From assembly GCA_029556045.1 (NCBI GenBank), contig JAKQGS010000173.1, positions 1-7,312 on the forward strand: a stretch of DNA of 7,312 bases, in the 5' to 3' direction. This DNA comes from Pseudomonadota bacterium. Its GTDB lineage: Bacteria > Bdellovibrionota > Oligoflexia > Oligoflexales > Oligoflexaceae. Below, piece after piece: positions 1 through 6,555 of this stretch. The number at the start of each line of letters is the position of its first letter. The stretch's first letter is position 1. A program made the position numbers and the translations under genes. The notes beneath the pieces were generated by a model. That model was given only the letters and a program-made list of their open reading frames with translations, had not been told where the DNA came from and searched no databases.

Positions 1-2662
1 GATCACAGGGACAGGCGGTGCCGGTAAAAGTTCGTTGACCGACGAAATCATCAGCCGCTTTCTCTTTGACCATGCCGATATCCGCATTGGGGTGTTGTGT
101 GTGGATCCGTCCAAACGCAAGACCGGCGGGGCCCTGCTGGGGGACCGCATTCGCATGAATTGTGCCGGTGACGAGCGGGTGTTTATCCGCAGTCTGGCCA
201 CCCGTGGTTCCGGCTCCGAGCTGGCAACCGTCACATCCGATGCGGTGAAGCTGCTGCGGGCGCAAAATTTTGACTTTATCATCGTGGAAACCAGCGGCAT
301 CGGACAAGGGGATGCGGGTATTCTGGAGATCAGCGATGTCAGCATGTACGTGATGACTGCGGAATACGGCGCCTCCACCCAGCTTGAGAAGATCGATATG
401 CTGGATTACGCCGACCTGGTGGCTGTCAATAAATTTGAACGCCGTCAGTCTCTCGATGCGATCCGCGATGTCCGCCACCAGATCCGTCGTTCCCGCTTTC
501 AGGGTAAACGCATGGACGATGCGGACTTTCCCGTCTATGGAACCATCGCCAGCCGCTTTGACGATGACGGGGTGAATGGACTCTACAAAGCCATTGCAGA
601 ACGCTTGAATGAAAAGATGGGGCAAACCCGTTTTAAGCCATCCCCCCTGCGTCAGTACGCTATGGAATCCAATCATCGGGATGCCCTGATCCCCGGCGAG
701 CGTCTCAATTATCTGGCGGATATCGCCAAGACGGTCCGTCGTTACCACAGTTGGATCGAGGAACAGATCCTTGTGGCCCGTCAGGCGGAAGCCCTTGATG
801 TGAGCTGTGAGGTCTTGAGTCAAGACGGCAAAGGAGAGGTCGGTCAATCACTGGCTCTGGCCGCGCGGGAAAAATGGAAAAAACTGGACCCAACCGCCAA
901 GGAGGTGCTGGATCAGTGGCCCACTATCAAAGCCCAGTATGCCTCCGATGAGTTCACCTACAAAGTCCGGGGCCAGGAGATCAAAGCCAAAGCCAGCTTT
1001 GAATCCCTCTCCCATCTGCACCTGCCCAAAGTGGCACTGCCGCCCTACGTTGCGGCGAGTGAAATCCTGCGCTTCAGCCTGAAGGAAAACGCGCCGGGAT
1101 ATTTCCCTTATACGGGAGGAATTTTTCCATTCCGTCGCGTGGGTGAGGATCCCAAACGGCAGTTTGCCGGCGAGGGTGGTCCCAAACGCACCAACGCCCG
1201 TTTTCACTTTCTGTCAAAAAACGATGAGGCCAAGCGCCTGAGTACCGCTTTTGACAGCGTCACCCTTTATGGTTCCGAGCCCGCTAAACGTCCGGACATT
1301 TACGGTAAAGTCGGGGAATCCGGTGTGTCCATTGCCACGCTGGAGGATATGAAGGATCTCTACGCTGGGTTTGACCTCTGTCATCCCTCTACCTCCGTGA
1401 GTATGACCATCAACGGTCCAGCGCCGATCATCCTGGCGATGTTCTTTAATACGGCCATCGATCAGCAGGTGGATGCCTTTACCCGCGAAAAAGGCCGTAT
1501 TCCCAATCCCGAGGAGCATGAAGCCATTGTCACCCGCACCCTCAATGTGGTGCGTGGCACGGTGCAGGCGGATATCCTGAAGGAGGATCAGGCACAAAAC
1601 ACCTGTATCTTCTCCACGGAATTTGCTCTGAAGATGATGGGGGACATGCAGGAGTTTTTCATTCAGAAGAACGTTCGCAATTATTACAGCGTCTCGATCT
1701 CCGGCTATCATATCGCGGAAGCAGGGGCCAACCCCATCACCCAGTTGGCTTTAACGCTGGCAAACGGCTTTACTTATGTGGAGTATTACCTCGCGCGCGG
1801 CATGAAGATCGACGACTTTGCGCCAAACCTGTCGTTCTTCTTCAGCAACGGCATCGATCCGGAATACTCCGTCATTGGTCGTGTGGCACGCCGCATCTGG
1901 GCCGTGGCCATGCGGGATCTTTACGGAGCCTCCGAGCGGTCGCAAAAACTGAAGTACCACATCCAGACCTCGGGACGATCGCTGCACGCGCAGGAAATCG
2001 ACTTCAACGACATCCGCACCACCCTGCAGGCATTGATCGCGTTGTATGACAACTGCAACTCCCTGCACACCAACGCCTACGATGAGGCGATCACCACCCC
2101 CACCGAAGAGAGTGTGCGGCGAGCGATGGCGATTCAGATGATCATCAATAAAGAGTACGGTCCTAACAAGTGTGAGAACATCAACCAAGGATCCTATTTC
2201 CTCGAACAGCTGACGGATCTGGTGGAAGAAGCGGTGCTGAAAGAGTTTGAAAGCATCTCCACGCGGGGTGGTGTTCTGGGCGCGATGGAAACCCAGTACC
2301 AGCGCCGCAAGATCCAAGAGGAAAGCCTCTATTACGAGACCCTCAAAGACACCGGTGAATTGCCCATTATCGGCGTGAATACCTTTATCAATCCCAAGGT
2401 ACTCAGTGGTGAATTTGTGCGCCCCGAGATCGAGCTGCGACGCGCCACCTACGCGGAAAAAGACGATCAGTTGCACCGACTGGATGCTTTCAAAAAAAGT
2501 CACGAAGCCGCCCGCAAGGATGCCTTGGAGCGCCTCAGTCATACAGTATTTACGCAAAAGAACATCTTCGCAGAGCTGATGCACACGGTGCGGCACGCCA
2601 GCTTGGGAGAAATCTCGGAAGCGCTTTACAAGGTCGGTGGCCGTTACCGGCGGAATATGTAA
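1..2662 (+). CDS. icmF: Fused isobutyryl-CoA mutase IcmF (G-domain plus mutase domain), 5' end cut by the window
   Basis: The frame is open from base 2, so the gene starts upstream; the TTG at 35 lies inside the P-loop region and is not a start. The visible 886 residues begin within a MeaB-type GTPase domain: Walker [10 protein letters not shown] (residues 3-11), VDPS (34-37), switch-[11 protein letters not shown] (96-104) and base-recognition NKFE (143-146, Glu where NKxD has Asp). The coenzyme-B12 mutase domain fills the rest. Where methylmalonyl-CoA mutase has substrate-binding Tyr89 and Arg207, this protein has Phe375 (GIFPFRR) and Gln532 (AQNT), the isobutyryl-/butyryl-CoA pair. IcmF interconverts isobutyryl-CoA and n-butyryl-CoA in the cytoplasm by radical rearrangement; its built-in G-protein chaperone guards cofactor loading. 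Family members are about 1,090 residues, so roughly 200 N-terminal residues, including the B12-binding domain, lie outside. A separate methylmalonyl-CoA mutase is less likely because of the fused G-domain and the Phe/Gln pair. Confidence 0.95.
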   Translation, partial: ITGTGGAGKSSLTDEIISRFLFDHADIRIGVLCVDPSKRKTGGALLGDRIRMNCAGDERVFIRSLATRGSGSELATVTSDAVKLLRAQNFDFIIVETSGIGQGDAGILEISDVSMYVMTAEYGASTQLEKIDMLDYADLVAVNKFERRQSLDAIRDVRHQIRRSRFQGKRMDDADFPVYGTIASRFDDDGVNGLYKAIAERLNEKMGQTRFKPSPLRQYAMESNHRDALIPGERLNYLADIAKTVRRYHSWIEEQILVARQAEALDVSCEVLSQDGKGEVGQSLALAAREKWKKLDPTAKEVLDQWPTIKAQYASDEFTYKVRGQEIKAKASFESLSHLHLPKVALPPYVAASEILRFSLKENAPGYFPYTGGIFPFRRVGEDPKRQFAGEGGPKRTNARFHFLSKNDEAKRLSTAFDSVTLYGSEPAKRPDIYGKVGESGVSIATLEDMKDLYAGFDLCHPSTSVSMTINGPAPIILAMFFNTAIDQQVDAFTREKGRIPNPEEHEAIVTRTLNVVRGTVQADILKEDQAQNTCIFSTEFALKMMGDMQEFFIQKNVRNYYSVSISGYHIAEAGANPITQLALTLANGFTYVEYYLARGMKIDDFAPNLSFFFSNGIDPEYSVIGRVARRIWAVAMRDLYGASERSQKLKYHIQTSGRSLHAQEIDFNDIRTTLQALIALYDNCNSLHTNAYDEAITTPTEESVRRAMAIQMIINKEYGPNKCENINQGSYFLEQLTDLVEEAVLKEFESISTRGGVLGAMETQYQRRKIQEESLYYETLKDTGELPIIGVNTFINPKVLSGEFVRPEIELRRATYAEKDDQLHRLDAFKKSHEAARKDALERLSHTVFTQKNIFAELMHTVRHASLGEISEALYKVGGRYRRNM

Positions 2663-2743
2663 TTCAGATCCCAGTAGGTGAGGCAGCAGGCCTAAAATGG
2701 TGCCATTGGCGATGGTCATTTTGCGCGAACGACGGACCATGAC

Positions 2744-2772
2744 TTGAATTTCTCAGCTATTTCTTGCAAAAT
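2744..2772 (+). promoter_or_regulatory. Possible sigma-70-type promoter for the first ATPase gene
   Basis: TTGAAT (2744-2749) and CAAAAT (2767-2772) are separated by 17 nt and each match four of six bases of the -35 and -10 consensus. Transcription would begin near 2779, inside the adjacent dyad, giving a leader of about 27 nt. The match is weak and rests on spacing and position. The rest of the gap after icmF (2663-2743) shows no gene and no convincing terminator, so read-through from icmF is also possible. Confidence 0.3.
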
Positions 2773-2797
2773 GAATATTGGATATTCAAAATGCAAG
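2763..2797. promoter_or_regulatory. Interrupted dyad overlapping the ribosome-binding site of the first ATPase gene
   Basis: Read left to right: CTTGCA, AAA, TGAATA, a 5-nt centre (TTGGA), TATTCA, AAA, TGCAAG. The outer and inner 6-bp blocks are exact inverted complements; only the AAA tracts between them do not pair. The right outer arm runs into AAGGA (2795-2799), the Shine-Dalgarno sequence of the ATPase gene, and the left arm overlaps the putative -10 box. The symmetry suits a dimeric repressor operator; an RNA hairpin hiding the ribosome-binding site is the alternative. The dyad is seen directly and its role is inferred. Confidence 0.5.
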
Positions 2798-2805
2798 GAT
2801 ACCCA

Positions 2806-3999
2806 ATGATTAGCCGTAATATCATGAAAATACTGAGAAAATCGGTTTCTCAATTTCCCATATTAACCCTGACCGGCCCTCGCCAATCAGGGAAAACCAC
2901 CCTATTGCGCCAAGAATTCACAGATTATCAATATGTGCTCCTGGAGGATGCCGATCAGCTGGAGTTTGCCACCCATGATCCTCGAGGCTTCCTCAATCAG
3001 TTTCTCGGCAAAAAGGTGATTATCGACGAAGCGCAAAATGCACCGGAGCTATTTTCCTATATCCAAGGTATCGTCGATGACAATCCCCACGAGAGATTCA
3101 TCCTGTCTGGATCACAAAACTTCGCGCTGTTAGAAAAAGTCACGCAATCGCTGGCCGGAAGAACCGATGTTCACTATTTGATGCCCTTTACCCTCAGTGA
3201 GCTTTGTGGGCAAATGCCCACCGAGCAGGAAATTTTTGGTAGAGAAATCCCTGAACACACCAAACCTTGGGCACCCGACCTTTTTGATACCATCCTGAAA
3301 GGATTTTATCCGAGAATCCGCAGTGGTGGCATCGAAGCAAACGATTGGCTGCGAGCCTACTATCGAACCTACTTAGAGAGAGACGTTCGCTCAATTGCAA
3401 ATATTGGTGACATTAATCAATTTAGTTCATTTGTGCGTTTGGTGGCTGGTCGAGTTGGGCAACTATCAGACTTCAGTGGATTAGCCGGTGATGCAGGAAT
3501 CTCACACACTACGGCTAAACGGTGGCTATCGATTTTAGAGACAAGTTTTATAGTCTTCAAGCTATCACCCTATTTTCGTAATTTTAACAAGCGACTCATA
3601 AAAAGCCCGAAAATTTATTTTGTCGATACTGGACTACTTTGTTATTTGCTGGGAATTCAATCCGCCGATCATCTCATCACTCATCCGTTGCGTGGGCAAA
3701 TTTTTGAAAATTTCGTTATCGCAGAATTCCTAAAAAATAGGTATCACGGCGGCCGTGACCCCAATCTCTATTTTTGGCGTGATTCTTCAGGCACCGAAGT
3801 TGACTTGATCATAGATCATGGTATGGAAATTCAAGGAATCGAGCTGAAATCAGGCCAAACTGTGCAAGAAGACTTTTTTAGGAATTTGCAATTGTGGCAA
3901 AAATACAGTCAAAAAGATTGTCCCCTTGCCGTGATATATGGTGGTGAGTCTTCCATGATGCGTTCCGGGGTAGGAGTTTATTCTTGGCGTCATATTTAA
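2806..3999 (+). CDS. AAA_14/DUF4143-family ATPase with PD-(D/E)XK-like C-terminus (first copy)
   Basis: A 397-residue cytoplasmic protein. The ATG at 2806 is chosen because AAGGA (2795-2799) precedes it by 6 nt and the family usually begins with a motif like MISRN just before the ATPase core; a TTG start at 2764 would add 14 residues and lie inside the dyad. Walker A is GPRQSGKT (24-31), Walker B VIIDEAQ (71-77) and the sensor-like strand FILSGSQN (98-105). A helical/winged-helix-like section spans about 205-260. The C-terminal DUF4143 part ends in a restriction-endonuclease-like pattern: Glu301, Asp333 (EVDLII) and Glu346-x-Lys348 (IELKSG). Family members are widespread and frequently transferred, but their biological role is not established. 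The gene follows icmF by 143 nt on the same strand and is patchily A+T-rich (about 33% G+C at 3601-3660 against about 52% at 1801-1860 in icmF), which hints at foreign origin. Confidence 0.9.
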   Translation: MISRNIMKILRKSVSQFPILTLTGPRQSGKTTLLRQEFTDYQYVLLEDADQLEFATHDPRGFLNQFLGKKVIIDEAQNAPELFSYIQGIVDDNPHERFILSGSQNFALLEKVTQSLAGRTDVHYLMPFTLSELCGQMPTEQEIFGREIPEHTKPWAPDLFDTILKGFYPRIRSGGIEANDWLRAYYRTYLERDVRSIANIGDINQFSSFVRLVAGRVGQLSDFSGLAGDAGISHTTAKRWLSILETSFIVFKLSPYFRNFNKRLIKSPKIYFVDTGLLCYLLGIQSADHLITHPLRGQIFENFVIAEFLKNRYHGGRDPNLYFWRDSSGTEVDLIIDHGMEIQGIELKSGQTVQEDFFRNLQLWQKYSQKDCPLAVIYGGESSMMRSGVGVYSWRHI

Positions 4000-4101
4000 A
4001 TGTGTTGTTTTCTATACTTCAGTCATAATCTCCTAAAAATCCCACCAAAATCATTCAAAAGATCTGGAAAAATCTTTGTGTGTTGACACGGCACGATCCG
4101 G

Positions 4102-5172
4102 TTAAGAGTGCTTATGGGTGTGGTGAATATCTGGATAATGGGGGTGTGAGTGCCGGAGAATGGAATGCCGATGTCTGTGTCGGTGGGGCTCTCCCGACAA
4201 AACCCCCTCGGGGTGATCGTGCTGGTGGTGGATATCATGGACATGCTCATGCTCGTGTTCGAGCTCATCGTGAACGTGTTCATGCTCATGATGTTCGCTC
4301 AGGTGAAGCCAGACCCCGATGCCCATCAGCGTGGCCGCCAGGAGAAATTGCATTGAGGGAACTTCTGCTGAGATGACAAACGCAGCAGCGGCGCCGACAA
4401 ACGGAGCCCCAGAAAAGTATGCGCCCGTGCGGGCGGTGCCGATATGCCGCAGTGACAGCACAAACATCAGCAGGCTCAGACCATAACCAAAAAAACCAAT
4501 CAGACCTGCGATCAGAGCAACCCGCGGGACTACATTTGTGTGTCCCATGGTCCACGCGAGGGCTGTGTTGGTGCATCCAGCGATCAGTCCTTTTAACATG
4601 GCGATCTGTAGAGCGTCGTTGGCGGAGATTTTGCGGGTGATGTTATTATCGATGGCCCAGCAGAAACAGGCGCCGATAATCAAGAGCATGCCGTAATTAT
4701 GCGAAACGGTGGGATCGCCACTCCATGACAAGATCAGACTACCCGTAACAATGGCGACCATGCCGAGCAGTATGCGTTTATCAAAGTTCTCGGCAAAGAT
4801 AAACCAAGCCATCAATGCCGTCAAAACCCCTTCAAGGTTGAGCAACAGCGAGGCGAAAGCCGCATCAGAAGTCGCCAGACCAATCATCAAAAGGCAGGGC
4901 CCCAGAATCCCGCCAAAACAGATAGCCAGCAATAGCCACTTCCAGTCCGCCGCCGGAATACGGGCCGTCGTCACGTCCGGTCGGAGGATTTTCTTTCCAA
5001 CAGCAACGAGGCCAAGCCCCAGTCCCGAACCCAGGTAGAGCAATCCCGCCAGCATCCATGGACTGGTATCCCCTAGTAGTAGTTTGGCGGCGGGAGTGCT
5101 CAGACCAAAGAGCAGGGCTGCGACAATCGCATAAAGGCTTTGAGGCGTTCGCATTTGGGTTGGAGTCATCAT
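4102..5172 (-). CDS. EamA/DMT-superfamily permease with a long histidine-rich C-terminal tail
   Basis: A 356-residue inner-membrane protein with about ten hydrophobic segments between residues 13 and 290. They are arranged as two EamA-type halves (roughly 12-150 and 158-290), as in 10-TM drug/metabolite transporters. LFGLSTPAAKLLL near the N-terminus is typical of the family. The last 67 residues hold 25 histidines mixed with Asp and Glu (for example HEHEHVHD and HSHPHYPD). Such a tail could bind Zn, Ni, Co or Cu, acting as a metal sensor, buffer or delivery site, but the substrate cannot be told from sequence. The start at 5172 is the first of two adjacent ATGs; its ribosome-binding site is weak (GGA about 3 nt upstream). 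The gene lies 73 nt after the second ATPase gene and 20 nt after a relic aroB stop codon, so it probably once followed aroB directly. It converges with the first ATPase gene across 102 nt that holds nothing recognisable. Confidence 0.9.
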   Translation of the reverse strand: MMTPTQMRTPQSLYAIVAALLFGLSTPAAKLLLGDTSPWMLAGLLYLGSGLGLGLVAVGKKILRPDVTTARIPAADWKWLLLAICFGGILGPCLLMIGLATSDAAFASLLLNLEGVLTALMAWFIFAENFDKRILLGMVAIVTGSLILSWSGDPTVSHNYGMLLIIGACFCWAIDNNITRKISANDALQIAMLKGLIAGCTNTALAWTMGHTNVVPRVALIAGLIGFFGYGLSLLMFVLSLRHIGTARTGAYFSGAPFVGAAAAFVISAEVPSMQFLLAATLMGIGVWLHLSEHHEHEHVHDELEHEHEHVHDIHHQHDHPEGVLSGEPHRHRHRHSILRHSHPHYPDIHHTHKHS

Positions 5173-5190
5173 TTATCCAAACCGGTTAAA

Positions 5191-5225
5191 CTCTATATAA
5201 TCATATGAAGAAACCGCGGCCAGAC
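5191..5225 (-). repeat. Left direct repeat: relic aroB 3' end beyond the ATPase gene
   Basis: This 35-bp block matches 6521-6555 at 31 positions, and the 17 bp at 5209-5225 are identical to 6539-6555. On the minus strand it reads TGG CCG CGG TTT CTT CAT ATG ATT ATA TAG, that is WPRFLHMII and stop, against WPRFLHLII and TAA at the true end of aroB. The four substitutions give one Leu/Met change, two silent changes and a stop-for-stop swap. No upstream aroB sequence remains; similarity stops at the GTC before the Trp codon. It ends 20 nt before the permease start codon, so it is probably the original end of aroB, displaced by an insertion. Confidence 0.85.
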
Positions 5226-5245
5226 TTATTGATTGCCTAACCAAT

Positions 5246-6421
5246 TTATACCAATCTACCCAGAAACAAATCCATAGACATGACTCTGCAGGAATGCTCA
5301 GCGAAATAGCGGTCATGATGATCTCGGGTGACCAGTTGTATGTTGAGACTGGTACCAAGTTGCTGTGAAAACTTCAAAAGATGAGGACTCGGTTCCACTT
5401 GGTTGGACTTACATTCCACCAACAGCCACGGGCTTTTATCCCGGAGGACAAGAAAATCTACTTCGTGTCCTTGTTTGTTTCTGACGAATGACAATTCAAA
5501 CACGCCCATTCCAAGATCAGTCCAGGCGTGGCAGGCCTTCAAAAGATGCAGTGCAACGAGGTTTTCTCGCCGTTTTGGAGGTTCGGTGACGGCCAAAATG
5601 TCATACAAAAAAAGCTTTGGTTCAAGTGTAATGGCTCGGCTGATTTTTTTGCTAAAAGGCCGTATCAAAAAACACAGGTATAGCGACTCAAACACTTCGA
5701 TCCAGCTCTTAACTGAACCATAGGCAACCCCCAATGATTCGCGTAAATTATTCAGAGATAACAGTGATCCCACCCGCTCTGGCAACAGGTCATAAAGATT
5801 TTGTAATAAGTTGAGATTGTGCACGGCCTTCAGATCGCGAATATCCTCTTGCATGAGGCGCTCCATACGTAAGCGCGACCAGCGTTTGGCTTTACGTTCG
5901 TCGGCGAGGAATAGTGGCTCGGGAAATCCTCCTAACTTCATGAGATCGGAAAATGGAAAATTAACCACAGGATCTTGGTCGAGGAAATGCTCCGGTTCAA
6001 CGATAGTGCCAGACTCACCGACAGAAAATGGATGCAGCCGATAGGGGATATATCGTCCGAGTAGGCTATCGCCTCCCCGTTGAAAAACATTCAGGCGAGC
6101 GCTGCCTGTAACGATGATTGAAAGGTCTTGGCCCCGCAAATCATAGAGTCCCTTTAAACGTCGTTTCCAGTATCGATCTTTATGCAATTCATCCAATAGA
6201 ACGGGGCCCGTGCCACGAGCAGATAGCGCTGCAGCGGGATCCTTTATCCACGCTCTGCGAAAGAGTTGATCATCCCAACTGAATTCATTTTCTTCATGAC
6301 GCAGGAGGGTGCGACCCAGCGTGCTTTTCCCCACTTGGCGCGGACCGCTGATAAAAGCCATTTTTTTGGATCCCAATGCATCTTCAACGATATATTTCTT
6401 TAAGTATCTGTAATAATTCAA
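5246..6421 (-). CDS. AAA_14/DUF4143-family ATPase with PD-(D/E)XK-like C-terminus (second copy, repeat-flanked)
   Basis: A 391-residue cytoplasmic protein starting at TTG 6421. The start is supported by AAAAAGG ending 10 nt upstream, an in-frame stop seven codons upstream, and an N-terminus (MNYYRYLKKY) that reaches the P-loop at the usual distance. Walker A is GPRQVGKST (26-34), Walker B PVLLDELH (73-80), the sensor-like strand IIVTGSAR (102-109), and the DUF4143-type GGFPEP follows at 164-169. A winged-helix-like stretch lies around 215-255. The C-terminus has the nuclease-like pattern Glu286, Asp322 (EVDFLV) and Glu336-x-Lys338 (VECKS). It shares domain order with the ATPase at 2806-3999 but differs in the Walker-B surroundings (DELHK against DEAQN) and almost everywhere else, so it is not a recent duplicate. 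It is flanked by copies of the aroB 3' end and driven by its own dyad-covered promoter. The cellular role of the family is unknown; ATP hydrolysis is expected from the intact motifs. Confidence 0.9.
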   Translation of the reverse strand: MNYYRYLKKYIVEDALGSKKMAFISGPRQVGKSTLGRTLLRHEENEFSWDDQLFRRAWIKDPAAALSARGTGPVLLDELHKDRYWKRRLKGLYDLRGQDLSIIVTGSARLNVFQRGGDSLLGRYIPYRLHPFSVGESGTIVEPEHFLDQDPVVNFPFSDLMKLGGFPEPLFLADERKAKRWSRLRMERLMQEDIRDLKAVHNLNLLQNLYDLLPERVGSLLSLNNLRESLGVAYGSVKSWIEVFESLYLCFLIRPFSKKISRAITLEPKLFLYDILAVTEPPKRRENLVALHLLKACHAWTDLGMGVFELSFVRNKQGHEVDFLVLRDKSPWLLVECKSNQVEPSPHLLKFSQQLGTSLNIQLVTRDHHDRYFAEHSCRVMSMDLFLGRLV

Positions 6422-6435
6422 TTCTATAGTGCCTT

Positions 6436-6455
6436 TTTTTCATCAAAATGAAAAA
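6436..6455 (-). promoter_or_regulatory. Small A/T hairpin in the leader of the second ATPase gene
   Basis: TTTTTCAT (6436-6443) and ATGAAAAA (6448-6455) are exact inverted complements with a 4-nt loop. In the minus-strand transcript the 3' arm merges with the A-tract of the AAAAAGG ribosome-binding site, so folding could modestly limit translation initiation. The stem is mostly A-U pairs and would be weak, so its function is uncertain. Confidence 0.3.
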
Positions 6456-6457
6456 TA

Positions 6458-6497
6458 GTCATGACTAATTTTCATTATACTGAAAATTAGTCATGAC
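6458..6497. promoter_or_regulatory. Perfect 17-bp inverted repeat over the second ATPase promoter (probable operator)
   Basis: The arms at 6458-6474 and 6481-6497 are exact reverse complements around a 6-nt centre. Each arm contains the palindrome GTCATGAC (6458-6465 and 6490-6497), extended on the left to the 12-bp palindrome TAGTCATGACTA (6456-6467). The two palindrome centres are 32 bp apart, close to three helical turns, so two bound dimers would face the same side. The structure covers the -10 box, the 17-bp spacer and the expected start of transcription, which is the place for a repressor. It is not followed by a U-tract in the direction of aroB transcription, so it is unlikely to be the aroB terminator. 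The binding protein is unknown; the ATPase's own winged-helix-like part is one candidate. Confidence 0.7.
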
Positions 6498-6502
6498 GCC
6501 AA
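6474..6502 (-). promoter_or_regulatory. Sigma-70-type promoter of the second ATPase gene
   Basis: On the minus strand, TTGGCG (6502-6497, four of six matches to the -35 consensus) is followed after exactly 17 nt by a perfect TATAAT (6479-6474). Transcription would begin near 6467, giving a leader of about 46 nt before TTG 6421. The -10 box occupies the centre of the long inverted repeat. This gives the gene a promoter independent of aroB, which ends only 20 nt upstream of the -35 box. Confidence 0.65.
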
Positions 6503-6520
6503 GCACTTCAAAAATCAGGT

Positions 6521-6555
6521 CTTTAAATAATCAAATGGAGAAACCGCGGCCAGAC
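6521..6555 (-). repeat. Right direct repeat: functional 3' end of aroB
   Basis: This block contains the last nine sense codons of aroB (WPRFLHLII), its TAA and two further bases. It matches 5191-5225 at 31 of 35 positions, with all 17 bases of 6539-6555 identical (AGAAACCGCGGCCAGAC on the plus strand). That identical core contains the palindrome CCGCGG. Homology ends just outside the block on both sides. In the insertion model this is the element-borne replacement of the gene end. Confidence 0.85.

Larger units (their letters stand above)
5191..6555 (-). mobile_element. Putative integrated single-gene cassette in the 3' end of aroB
   Basis: Two direct copies of the aroB 3' end (5191-5225 and 6521-6555) bracket one ATPase gene and its promoter region; one repeat period is 1,330 bp. 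Integrative elements that target the 3' end of a gene commonly carry a copy of that end, so the host gene is restored on insertion. The 17-bp identical core would be the crossover site, and the diverged flank would mark foreign against native sequence. No integrase, transposase or terminal inverted repeat is visible. The unit would therefore need an enzyme supplied in trans, or the ATPase/nuclease-like protein would itself have to take part. A duplication by ordinary recombination with a divergent homologue is the main alternative. The repeats are certain; mobility is inferred. Confidence 0.45.

Noticed and set aside
1214..1711. Minus-strand open frame of 165 codons within icmF
   Set aside because: It is a shadow of the mutase reading frame, with no recognisable motifs and no ribosome-binding context.
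1751..2740. Long minus-strand open frame opposite the 3' half of icmF, beginning MVRRSRKMTIANG
   Set aside because: It is almost entirely antisense to the well-conserved mutase domain and its product resembles no family I know. The first 26 or so codons lie in the gap after icmF and could be a chance or degraded start, but nothing supports a gene.
4058..4077. AAAGAT/ATCTTT inverted repeat between the convergent ATPase and permease genes, considered as a bidirectional terminator
   Set aside because: The stem is only 6 bp, mostly A/T, with an 8-nt loop and no flanking U-tract, so it would not make a convincing intrinsic terminator.
4083..4088. TTGACA resembling a perfect -35 box on the plus strand
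   Set aside because: No -10-like hexamer lies 16-18 nt downstream, and the sequence after it is antisense to the permease with no plus-strand gene to drive.
2663..4101. Search for a duplicated icmF 3' end flanking the first ATPase gene, by analogy with aroB
   Set aside because: No copy of the icmF terminal codons could be found after 3999 on either strand by eye, so the same insertion mechanism is not supported for this gene.
4023..4376. Short open frames on both strands over the permease tail, including a Met/Ser/Thr-rich one
   Set aside because: Their odd composition comes from reading the repetitive CAT/CAC histidine codons of the permease tail in other frames.
4097..5189. CCGGTTAA occurring both at the permease 3' end (4097-4104) and before its start (5182-5189)
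   Set aside because: Only 8 bp are shared with no extension, which is within chance expectation.
6458..6497. The long inverted repeat considered as the intrinsic terminator of aroB or as a transposon end
   Set aside because: The stem is A/T-rich, and in the aroB direction it is not followed directly by a U-tract. It contains a consensus promoter for the next gene, and no second copy exists at the other end of the cassette.
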